A DNA stretch of 36,933 nucleotides from Pseudomonadota bacterium (GTDB lineage Bacteria > Cyanobacteriota > Vampirovibrionia > Obscuribacterales > Obscuribacteraceae), in contig JAJPJO010000365.1 in assembly GCA_021324135.1 (NCBI GenBank), positions 1 to 36,933 on the forward strand, read 5' to 3'. Shown here one piece after another: positions 1-6,740 of this stretch (its first letter is position 1; the number at the start of each line of letters is the position of its first letter). The translations under genes were made by a program, and so were the position numbers. The notes under the pieces were generated by a model. It searched no databases. It had not been told where the DNA came from and saw nothing but the letters and a program-made list of their open reading frames with translations.

Positions 1-1
1 C

Positions 2-493
2 ACAAGCGAGCTGACCACCCCTCCTGAAGCCCCTCCTCCAGGCAATGGCGCAGCCACGACTAGCCAGCTGAAACGGCGAACCAAAAAGAAATCAGGCATA
101 ATGCGTCTTCTTTTATTTGCCTGGCTGCCTATATCCTTTGTTCTGCCGTGCTTGTTGACGTATGACGTTGCCGTCCAGCAGTACGTTGAGATCCCTGGTC
201 GAAGCAAGTTCACCAAAGACCCAGACTTCAGAAAAGCCGAGGATGCACAGAATCAGGCGGTGCGGTCGGGCGCCATTGGAGCACTGGTGGCGATCTTGAT
301 TTTTGCGCTCTGGCAGCTCGATTCTTTTAATCGAAAAGACAACGACCTGAAGGAACGCTGGGCAAAAGTCGTCGTGGTGGCGCTTGCGGCGCTGTTGTGG
401 CTGGTTTGGACCTTTATGATATATGGAATGTTCCGCGCCTACGATTCTGTGTATGAAGCACCGCCCCAACTGCCAGGACTTGACAGCCCTTAG
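2..493 (+). CDS. Small two-helix membrane protein, 5' end outside the window
   Basis: The reading frame is open from the first complete codon (base 2) and has no stop before the ATG at 101, so the gene probably begins upstream of the window. The 33 codons before that ATG encode a Pro/Thr/Ala-rich linker ending in a Lys/Arg-rich patch, which suits the cytosolic flank of a membrane helix. A helix follows at once (about residues 1-20 counted from the 101 ATG). There is a second helix near residues 58-72 and a third near 88-110, then a short Pro-rich tail. No purine-rich ribosome site precedes 101, which also favours an upstream start. No family was recognised, and the function is unknown. If 101 is the true start, the product is 130 residues. 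Confidence 0.6.
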   Translation, partial: TSELTTPPEAPPPGNGAATTSQLKRRTKKKSGIMRLLLFAWLPISFVLPCLLTYDVAVQQYVEIPGRSKFTKDPDFRKAEDAQNQAVRSGAIGALVAILIFALWQLDSFNRKDNDLKERWAKVVVVALAALLWLVWTFMIYGMFRAYDSVYEAPPQLPGLDSP

Positions 494-508
494 AAGCAAT
501 AACCCATG

Positions 509-620
509 CCAATTTCTACTTGGTCAAGGTGTAGTGAATTTCCACAAAAAATCTCACAGATATACCTCTGTTAGATTTTCCTGGAAAATTCTCTATAGGT
601 AGCTGGGGCAAAAAAGGGAC
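509..620. repeat. Dispersed intergenic palindromic repeat, copy 1
   Basis: This is an imperfect long palindrome. The left arm at 531-560 pairs with the right arm at 567-598 across the 6-base loop TATACC, and degenerate outer arms run to about 509 and 620. The right half closely matches the reverse complement of the left half of the copy at 3583-3694, so this copy is inserted in the opposite orientation. It lies between two plus-strand genes and encodes nothing convincing. It could act as a bidirectional terminator or be a remnant of a non-autonomous element. Confidence 0.7.
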
Positions 621-734
621 CTGCTTATTCCCCAACGCCCTGCAACCCACCGTTCCTTCAGCGTCCGGTGTGCGGGTGAAAAATATGTCGGAGCATTCAC
701 GTATTCTGATGCCTGAGCCGAAATCTTATATTAT

Positions 735-763
735 AAGGATTCATTGGCATGTCGGCAGGCTGA
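735..763 (+). promoter_or_regulatory. Possible leader: SD plus four-codon minigene before the sigma-like gene
   Basis: AAGGA at 736-740 sits well upstream of an ATG at 749. That ATG is in frame with the downstream gene but stops at TGA (761-763) after four codons (M-S-A-G). The likely start of the long gene is GTG 770, six bases past this stop. This could be a coupled or reinitiating leader, a broken start region, or chance. A weak -10-like TATATT lies at 727-732. Confidence 0.3.
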
Positions 764-769
764 TCGGAA

Positions 770-2218
770 GTGCTCTCAAGCAAAACCAAGTTAGAGGAAA
801 TCGTCTCGCTCGTTCCTGAGTGGGCGTCGCATCTGGAGAGGTTACAGCAGCAGTCCGGCGCATCGCAGCCGGTGGATTTGTTTCAGGCCCTGGGTGCCAA
901 AGCAATGTTCGCCAAGCTTCGAAGCCAGAAGCAGTCAGCCGAAAAAGAGCGATTGATCCTGTTAATTCGCGACTGTTACTTCCAGCCACTCCTGGCAAAG
1001 ATGTTGGAGAGCAATAGCAATCTGCGCCGCTTCTGGGTTCAGCGGCATCTGATGCGAGACGAGCAAAAACAGCATGCCGTATCCATGTCTCTGGATCTGG
1101 CTGAGAAGTTGCAACAAGCACTGAACAAACAACTGTCGCAAGGCGCCGAGGATGGCTTCAAAGTCCTGCTCCCGGCATACATTCAGCGATCTGTTCACAA
1201 CGCTGCTGTCGACCATATCAGGAACGAATGGCAGTGGGAGAAAGACACACTGCAAGATCTGAATCTTGATCCCGATCAGGTAGATCCGCGTATCAATGTC
1301 GCCGACGATCCGAAGTACTGTCCCGAGAATGTTGCCCTTTCCGGTGAACAAGTCGGTCAGCTCAATCAATTGCGCGAACGACTCGCTACGATGCTCGAGC
1401 AGAAAAACATCCCTCAAGAACCGCTGGTGGTCGTCGATTGTATGTTCGGCCTGGGTCTGACTGAAAAGTCGAAGACCGGTGTTGAGATGACTATGCGCGA
1501 GTGCTGCGATGTTCTGAACATCCAGGGAGAGACGCAAGCGCGTAAAATAGCTCGCTGTCAGGTCCTTCTCGATAAAGGTCTCGATATGATTCGCGAGATG
1601 ATTCGCCTCGACATGCCTGGAGTGGCGGACTCATGGCAATCGGACATAAACGTCAACACAGCCTCCCGACGCGAGCTGAATCATCATCTGGGCTTAACTG
1701 AAGGTGAGGTGGATCGGCTCATCGCCGGGCGCCAGTATTATACGCTCCAGGAACTGGTCGACAGACGCATTCTGCAAGCCAATCGTTTGTCCGAGGTGGC
1801 CGAACGCGGAGCTGTTGCGGCTTTCGTTCCTGTGGATTTGAACTCCGCTACCAAACGCGATCTCGTCGATATCCTCGGCGCCGATAAAGATGCCGCCAAA
1901 AAGCTTGCTGAAATGCGTCCGTTCCACAACCTCAATGAGATTGTCGAGCGCGGTATCCTATCCAGAAAGGATATGGAGAAATTGATTGCTAATGGCGCAG
2001 TCCTTCGTTCGCTGGGGAACGGCGAGCATCGAGTCAGCCTCAACCACGCCACCAAAGAAGAATTATTGTCACTTGGCTTCTCTCAGGATCATGCCGCGAG
2101 ATTGATTCGGGCTCGCCCCTTTGGAACCTGGAATGAACTAGAAGACTTCCTTTGTCTAGAGGGTGACTCCTGGAGGAACATTAGAAACAAATCCTGTTTA
2201 ACAATTCTTTCACGCTAA
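770..2218 (+). CDS. Sigma-70-like protein fused to three ComEA-type helix-hairpin-helix units
   Basis: The product is 482 residues with two parts. Residues about 105-160 (a helical AYIQRSVHNAAVDHIRNEW stretch) and 200-280 (with a CCDVLNIQGETQARKIARC helix-turn-helix-like segment) resemble the spacing of sigma-70 regions 2 and 4. This is my pattern reading and not a proven homology. Residues about 293-346, 355-410 and 422-475 are three repeats of the ComEA/HHH_3 type. Each starts with a VNTA/LNSA/LNHA motif, then a short helix, a LG or LGF turn and an R-P-F or R-x-Y hairpin. HhH units bind DNA without sequence specificity. GTG 770 is the first usable in-frame start after the TGA at 761, and its ribosome site (GGAA) is poorly spaced. 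The next gene starts 67 bases downstream, so the two may be co-transcribed. A plausible role is a DNA-bound transcription regulator or anti-/alternative sigma; the function is not established. Confidence 0.8.
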   Translation: MLSSKTKLEEIVSLVPEWASHLERLQQQSGASQPVDLFQALGAKAMFAKLRSQKQSAEKERLILLIRDCYFQPLLAKMLESNSNLRRFWVQRHLMRDEQKQHAVSMSLDLAEKLQQALNKQLSQGAEDGFKVLLPAYIQRSVHNAAVDHIRNEWQWEKDTLQDLNLDPDQVDPRINVADDPKYCPENVALSGEQVGQLNQLRERLATMLEQKNIPQEPLVVVDCMFGLGLTEKSKTGVEMTMRECCDVLNIQGETQARKIARCQVLLDKGLDMIREMIRLDMPGVADSWQSDINVNTASRRELNHHLGLTEGEVDRLIAGRQYYTLQELVDRRILQANRLSEVAERGAVAAFVPVDLNSATKRDLVDILGADKDAAKKLAEMRPFHNLNEIVERGILSRKDMEKLIANGAVLRSLGNGEHRVSLNHATKEELLSLGFSQDHAARLIRARPFGTWNELEDFLCLEGDSWRNIRNKSCLTILSR

Positions 2219-2285
2219 TTTTCCGAACCTCGAACGTAAGTCATCTTGTAAGGAGCTCTGTCCGGTTTTCCAAATGGTGAGAATT

Positions 2286-3506
2286 ATGAGCAATCGAGTT
2301 GAACTTAGCCCAGAAATCGTCAGATTGGCGCAAGCCAGAGTGGCGGAGACCGGCTCGTCATTCAGCGACGAACTGGCTCGCCTGGCGGTTGATGAGGTTG
2401 TGATGAACGCCGACCCTGAGCATGCTCTTGTAATCGACTCTGAAGACGCGCTCAGCAGCATAGACTCCGTCGTCGCGGCCGTGGGCGCCAGTGACATTGT
2501 GGTAAACGGCAGACGCATCGACGTTAGGGCAATCGATGAGCAAGGCTATGTTACGCTTCCGAAAAAAGCTCTTGCAGGTACGCCTGCGCTTTCTGCAGGC
2601 ACTCTGGTTGTCTCACTTGATGGCACCACATCCGCTACCATCGTAGCGCACGTCAAGCCAGGCCAGTGGTTAAATGCCGAGGAGAAGGTCGGTGATTACG
2701 AACCAGTAAAAGTCAAGGTGGATGCTTCCTCAGACTTAGATGCTGTAAAAACGATTCTGAGCATTAGTGAAAGAGTTCAGATCTCACTGGATAAGGCGGT
2801 CAGCCGTGTCCCCGATGAAAAAGAACTCGAGCAATTCTTGAGCAATCCTGACAAATTCATTGTCGCTAGACAAAAGCAGATTGTCACAGCGCTCTGCGCC
2901 AGGCAAGAATTGCGTGAGATGGCGCGCCAGATCAAGATTGGTATCACCCGTGGTGATGTCCAGAGCATACTGCGGGCGGAGTCCGTTCTCAATCGTCGCA
3001 CTGAGGAGATGGTGGACAAGCTCTCCGGCAACTTCGATCAATTGTCGCGAGATGAAGTGAAGCGCCATGTCAGCCGCACGGCCGAAATGCTCGGCGGTCA
3101 AACTGAAGCGCCCGCCTTCAGAAAGGCTGTGCTCAAAAGATTGACAGGTGAGCAACTCGCTCGACAGTTCGGCGGTGCAGCCCTTGCTAAAGTACAAAAG
3201 ATTTACGAGCAAGTGTTGAACGGCAAATCAGCTGCCGATGCGGTCAAACAAACTGTGAAAAATCAAGTCGCCGTAGATATCGCCATGGCAATCAAGCAAC
3301 AGCGCAGTAAAGTGGAAGGCTTTGTCGCCGCCACAGCAGAAGAGATCGGTCAAGCCTTTCAACAATTATCGATACAACCCGCATATGCAACGCACAGCAA
3401 GGGCGATGATGGCGTTGAAGCAATCAATGAAGCTCTGCACCTTCTTGAAGCAGCCGAGCTTGCCGAACGAGTTCGCGAAGCTGAGAAAAAACTGGTCGAG
3501 TCATAG
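2286..3506 (+). CDS. Uncharacterised protein downstream of the sigma-like gene
   Basis: This is a soluble protein of 406 residues with no signal peptide or membrane helix. Residues 1-60 are helical. About 65-150 look like a beta-rich domain (VVNGRRIDVRAI, then GTLVVSLDGTTSATIVAHV and PGQWLNAEE). The remainder is long helical sequence rich in Glu, Lys and Arg. The beta domain loosely recalls cyanobacterial DUF1822 proteins, which I remember as often lying beside sigma-factor genes; that link is tentative. ATG 2286 is preferred because GGTGAG lies five bases upstream. An in-frame ATG at 2274 would add four residues, but its AAGGAG (2250-2255) is 18 bases away. The hairpin at 3527-3555 probably ends the transcript. 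Confidence 0.8.
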   Translation: MSNRVELSPEIVRLAQARVAETGSSFSDELARLAVDEVVMNADPEHALVIDSEDALSSIDSVVAAVGASDIVVNGRRIDVRAIDEQGYVTLPKKALAGTPALSAGTLVVSLDGTTSATIVAHVKPGQWLNAEEKVGDYEPVKVKVDASSDLDAVKTILSISERVQISLDKAVSRVPDEKELEQFLSNPDKFIVARQKQIVTALCARQELREMARQIKIGITRGDVQSILRAESVLNRRTEEMVDKLSGNFDQLSRDEVKRHVSRTAEMLGGQTEAPAFRKAVLKRLTGEQLARQFGGAALAKVQKIYEQVLNGKSAADAVKQTVKNQVAVDIAMAIKQQRSKVEGFVAATAEEIGQAFQQLSIQPAYATHSKGDDGVEAINEALHLLEAAELAERVREAEKKLVES

Positions 3507-3526
3507 ACCCATAAATTCAGTAGATG

Positions 3527-3566
3527 AACCCGCTGGCTTCGATGTCCAGCGGGTTTCCATATTTCG
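3527..3566 (+). terminator. Rho-independent terminator candidate
   Basis: A perfect 10-bp stem, AACCCGCTGG/CCAGCGGGTT (3527-3536 with 3546-3555), closes on a 9-base loop. It is followed by a T-rich run (TTCCATATTT) 20 bases after the stop codon of the preceding gene. Confidence 0.7.
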
Positions 3567-3582
3567 TGGTGCGACTAGCATC

Positions 3583-3694
3583 CCCTTTTTTGCCCTTCCT
3601 ACCTGTAGAGAATTTTGCAGGAAAATCTGACAGAGGCACCCATGTTAGATAATTTGCCAAAATTCTCTACAGCTAGAAAGGGAAAAAATTGGGA
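3583..3694. repeat. Dispersed intergenic palindromic repeat, copy 2
   Basis: This is the longest-armed copy. CCCTTTTTTGCCCTTCCTACCTGTAG-type sequence on the left pairs imperfectly with CTACAGCTAGAAAGGGAAAAAA on the right, and inside are GAGAATTTT and AAAATTCTC arms. It has the same orientation as the copy at 30808-30945, with which it also shares a downstream CCTTAAATT motif near 3706. It lies between the terminator of one gene and the promoter of the next. Confidence 0.8.
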
Positions 3695-3750
3695 TAGGCA
3701 CTGCTCCTTAAATTACTCTTCTGCGGCAAAGACCTTGACGAAAATTCCGG

Positions 3751-3779
3751 TTGGCATGCGTTGAATTGTCGATTATGCT
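3751..3779 (+). promoter_or_regulatory. Sigma-70-type promoter candidate for the DUF6088 gene
   Basis: TTGGCA (3751-3756) and TATGCT (3774-3779) are separated by exactly 17 bases. The expected start point is near 3786, 24 bases before the ATG at 3810. Confidence 0.45.
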
Positions 3780-3809
3780 GATCCGTTCGCGGTTCTCGGG
3801 GGATCAATC

Positions 3810-4445
3810 ATGAGATCATCAGCCATTTCATACACACGAAGATTCATCGCGCAACTCGACACCGGAGAGCTTTTCACTACAAGAGACTTATTGGGATTCG
3901 GCTCAAGGGCGGCCATCGATCAGTGTATTTATCGACTGGTGAAATCGTCCAGAATACTGCGGGTAATGCGGGGAGTCTTTATTCGCAACGACCCGGGCAT
4001 AAAGCTTCCGCCAATAGAAGCTGTGGCAAAGGTGAAGATAGAATCCTTTGGCAGAAAATTTTTCATGGCGCCAGTCAATGCTGCCCGTAAACTGCAGATC
4101 GAAGAGGGTAATCATGACGAGACCATTTATGCGACTGACGGGAATAGCACTGCATTTCACTATAATGGTGTCCGCATCACCGTTGTAGGACTGGCGCAGC
4201 GTAAGTTGGCCTTTGGCGATACGCGAGTTGGTCTAGCGATTCGAGCCATGTGGCATCTCGGTGAATCTCGATTATCCGAACCGCTATTTTGCAAAGCAAT
4301 GCATTCTTTCTTCCGCCCGGACAAAGAACAAATAAGGAAAAACATCGGAATATTGCCGTCTTGGATCGCCGAATTCTTCACGTGCAAAAGTGTTTTCTGG
4401 AGAGATCGCAAGCGGCTTAGTTCACTTACCCATCTCGTGTGCTGA
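3810..4445 (+). CDS. AbiEi-type / DUF6088 winged-helix regulator, solitary
   Basis: The product is 211 residues. Residues 10-60 read as the N-terminal winged helix of AbiEi/DUF6088 proteins: I-x2-L-x-T-G-E-L-F-T, then a GSR start of the recognition helix, RLVKSSRILRV and R-G-V-F. The remainder fits the family's second domain, with a TDGNS turn near residue 110 and a hydrophobic VGLAIRAMWHLG helix near 138-150. AbiEi proteins normally repress an abiE operon and neutralise the nucleotidyltransferase toxin AbiEii. No toxin-like gene follows, so this is either an orphan antitoxin or a repurposed regulator. ATG 3810 has a GGGGGA ribosome site eight bases upstream and a good promoter candidate before it. 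The tail after about residue 190 is Lys/Arg-rich. Confidence 0.7.
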   Translation: MRSSAISYTRRFIAQLDTGELFTTRDLLGFGSRAAIDQCIYRLVKSSRILRVMRGVFIRNDPGIKLPPIEAVAKVKIESFGRKFFMAPVNAARKLQIEEGNHDETIYATDGNSTAFHYNGVRITVVGLAQRKLAFGDTRVGLAIRAMWHLGESRLSEPLFCKAMHSFFRPDKEQIRKNIGILPSWIAEFFTCKSVFWRDRKRLSSLTHLVC

Positions 4446-4626
4446 AGAAGCTCATGCTATAGCGCTTTTGAGGCAGTGTCGTTCGATGGCGAGCATTGCA
4501 ATGCGATAGCGATGGTCGTTGCAATACCGCATCTAATGCGACGCGCCTGAGACAATGTCATCGGCAACTGCAGAGCTTCCCGTACACGATCTCAGGGTAC
4601 GGAATAGATGCTTCTTATGCAAGGTG

Positions 4627-5058
4627 CTAGCGTTGAAGAAGCAGAAAAATAACACACAGCACCATATTCGCTAAAAAAAACATCGCCGGTGCAGTAGCCA
4701 GCATTAGTGAAACTCCATAAAGATACTGGAAATCAAAATCGGAATCTCGCTTTGCCTTGAGCAAATAGATTAGTCTCACTGGCGGGCCAATAGTTGCAAA
4801 CAAAAATAGAGCGGCCGCTAATAAAACCTTACCAGCGTCTGAACCTGCCACGACACCGCAAACAGCACTCAGCCCAACTAGCATTCCAGCAGTGCAAAAC
4901 GTTGAGCCTCTGTACCGTTTTGGCATCACTAAATTCCAAACTTCAAAAAGCAAGAACAGATTTGCGAAGAGAGGCAATCCGCACAACAGAATCACAATCA
5001 TCCAAATGATTGCCTGCGAAAAATGATCCAGGATTGCTGAGACATCCACGGCGATCAA
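4627..5058 (-). CDS. Small integral membrane protein of unknown function
   Basis: This is a 143-residue protein of three or four hydrophobic helices, at about 14-40, 58-75, 78-98 and 115-141. Charged loops lie between them (MPKRYRGS near 45-52, LKAKRDSDFDF near 100-110). No family was recognised. The longest form starts at TTG 5058, and only GAGAGAATGG lies before it, so the start is uncertain. A GTG three codons in is the alternative. It is followed by no obvious partner, and the response regulator gene ends 93 bases upstream of it on the same strand. Confidence 0.6.
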   Translation of the reverse strand: MIAVDVSAILDHFSQAIIWMIVILLCGLPLFANLFLLFEVWNLVMPKRYRGSTFCTAGMLVGLSAVCGVVAGSDAGKVLLAAALFLFATIGPPVRLIYLLKAKRDSDFDFQYLYGVSLMLATAPAMFFLANMVLCVIFLLLQR

Positions 5059-5151
5059 ACCATTCTCTCAAACCATTCGCTCTGATTTTCATCCTAGCAG
5101 GCTATGGTCGTTTTCGCCGGAGGACCAGCGCGCCCATTCAAATCCTTCCCC

Positions 5152-5811
5152 TTAAAGGTTGCCGAGTTTGTAGCCGGCACCGGGTATGGTTTCGATTATG
5201 GTGTCATCCTCTAACTTGCGCCGGATCTGCTTCACCGCGGTGCGCAAACTATCTGTGGTGGCTTCGCTGTCACTGCGCCAGACTCGAGCCATGAGAACAT
5301 CTGATTTGAAAACCTCTTGCGGATGCCGGAAGAGAAATTCCAATAAGGCAAATTCTCGTGGCGGCAAACGAATTTCCGTTTTGCCTTTTTTGACCGTCAG
5401 CGACGACGGCTGCAAAATATAACTGCCGGCACTCAATCCAGCGTTAACTATCGGCGGCCGCCTTAGCAAAGCACGAATGCGCGCCGATAATTCCTTCATG
5501 CTGAAGGGCTTGGTTAGATAGTCGTCCGCCCCGGCATCGAGCCCTTCTTCCTTGTGAGCGATGGCAGCTTTGCCGGTTAGCATTATTACCGGTGCGCTCC
5601 CTGCTTTGCGATACCACTTCAAAATGTCTACTCCCGACCCGTCAGGCAATGACCAGTCAAGCACGACGACATCATATTCGCAGGATGAGAGAAGATGCCG
5701 TCCGTCGTCGGCATTATGAGCGATCTCAACGACGTGATTTTCCTTGCGCAAAAACGAAGCCACTACCTGAACTAAATCGGCATCATCATCGACAATCAAT
5801 ATCTTCGCCAT
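5152..5811 (-). CDS. OmpR/PhoB-type response regulator
   Basis: The product is 219 residues. The receiver domain (1-118) has the acidic pair D8-D9, the phosphoacceptor D52 in VVVLDWSLPDG, a Thr in IMLTG (residue 79) and the conserved Lys101 in DDYLTKPF. A short linker leads to an OmpR/PhoB winged helix at about 128-217, ending in the typical VKQIRRKLEDD...IETIPGAGYKL motif. The start is set at the ATG of MAKILIVDDD. The open frame runs 35 codons further upstream, but that part does not look like a receiver N-terminus and contains the hairpin at 5886-5912. The two histidine kinases at 6741-10468 are on the same strand and are the likely but unproven partners. Confidence 0.93.
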   Translation of the reverse strand: MAKILIVDDDADLVQVVASFLRKENHVVEIAHNADDGRHLLSSCEYDVVVLDWSLPDGSGVDILKWYRKAGSAPVIMLTGKAAIAHKEEGLDAGADDYLTKPFSMKELSARIRALLRRPPIVNAGLSAGSYILQPSSLTVKKGKTEIRLPPREFALLEFLFRHPQEVFKSDVLMARVWRSDSEATTDSLRTAVKQIRRKLEDDTIIETIPGAGYKLGNL

Positions 5812-5885
5812 CACCACTCTCACGTTTAATTGGAGGCTATGTGCATTGTAATGCATTTGTTCCCATTGAGAACCCCACAAAAGCA

Positions 5886-5912
5886 GAGAGAATCGAACTA
5901 GTCGATTCTCTC
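5886..5912 (-). promoter_or_regulatory. Perfect inverted repeat upstream of the response regulator
   Basis: GAGAGAATCGA and TCGATTCTCTC form an 11-bp perfect stem with the 5-base loop ACTAG. It lies 75-101 bases upstream of the response regulator start. On the minus strand it is followed by TGCTTTTG, so it could be a terminator for upstream transcription, a leader hairpin or an operator. Confidence 0.45.
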
Positions 5913-6113
5913 CCAATTACCCCCAGATAAATCCTTTTCAAGCGCGCAGCTTATCGTTTTGTCGCAACGCTGCAGTGCCTTTGAGTGAAATCAGATTACT
6001 CCTTCGCTTGTGACTTCGCAGTGACTTCTAGATGAAATATGGAGTTAGACTCCTTCCGACTACGAGTGCCGCCCCCCGCATAGCGCACCAAACGAGGACG
6101 GCACACGTTCTTG

Positions 6114-6371
6114 TTAGTTACCAAACCTTGCCCGCACAGTGCAGGGATCGAATGGTTGAAGCTCTTGATCAGGTTGAGGTTGCTGGCCTGGTTTTGTTCC
6201 AAAATACTTCTCCCATGCCTCCGGCGTAATGGTGGTATGACTGAGCCCGGCATCTGCATGATCGTATCGACTAGAGCGGCACAAATGCCGCCAGGAATGA
6301 ACATTCAAAGGATCATCAGGTTTAGCCTGGCGCATTGAGTTGCATGTCTTTTCATTGTCTTTGCCGGTCAT
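6114..6371 (-). CDS. Possible small ORF with a strong ribosome site, perhaps frame-broken
   Basis: ATG 6371 is preceded by AAAGGAGA at ideal spacing, the best Shine-Dalgarno site in this gene-poor stretch. The 85-residue frame contains a protein-like middle (HTTITPEAWEKYFGTKPG) but is otherwise of odd composition. The overlapping minus frame at 5996-6304 also has protein-like stretches (FIPGGICAALVDTIMQMPG and GQGLVTNKNVC). The two frames differ by one base, so the locus may be one small gene carrying frameshifts. No family was recognised. It may equally be non-coding. Confidence 0.35.
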   Translation of the reverse strand: MTGKDNEKTCNSMRQAKPDDPLNVHSWRHLCRSSRYDHADAGLSHTTITPEAWEKYFGTKPGQQPQPDQELQPFDPCTVRARFGN

Positions 6372-6740
6372 ATGCTCTCCTTTTGATTGCCGAATTCAAG
6401 AATCAGGCACGCATTGTTGTGCCGAAAGTGAGCACCGTAATGCCGTCATGGCTTTGGCATCAGATTCGTACTCGGGCATTGGTTAGTAAAGGAATGGAAG
6501 CCGAAGTCGACTCGAGAAGTGAGTCGGTGATTGGCAATGGACTCCCTTTGCAATTAAGGTTCCGCAAAGCAAAAAGATTGCAAAACTCGTGGCGATCCGA
6601 CGTTCCCTCGGCAGACACCACATACGGTGCCTGCTGAGGACTCTGTCGGGGTTGGTCAGGTGGTTGGCAAACTGCCGTGCAGGTCGGGCACTTCAGTAAT
6701 CAGAGGATACGAGTTCGCCCGTGACCGCGATGTGACCGGC
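6372..6740. other. Gene-poor stretch between the small ORF and the histidine kinases
   Basis: I find no convincing gene on either strand. The 100-codon plus-strand frame at 6335-6637 lacks a ribosome site and protein-like composition. The stretch holds a short GGCAC/GTGCC inverted repeat near 6404-6423 and the stronger hairpin at 6606-6639. Confidence 0.5.
6606..6639. other. Long stem-loop downstream of the kinase operon
   Basis: CCTC-GCAG-CACC on the left pairs with GGTG-CTGC-GAGG on the right, giving a roughly 13-bp stem with single mismatches around an ACATAC loop. It sits about 100 bases past the stop of the second kinase on that gene's strand. No T-run follows on either side, so it may be an RNA-stabilising or Rho-related structure more than a classical terminator. 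Confidence 0.4.

Noticed and set aside
4446..4626. Short inverted repeats in the gap after the DUF6088 gene
   Set aside because: The CCGTAC/GTACGG arms are short with a 10-base loop and no T-run. They are not distinguishable from chance.
6335..6637. 100-codon plus-strand frame
   Set aside because: It has no ribosome site, an odd composition, and overlaps the start of the minus-strand small ORF.
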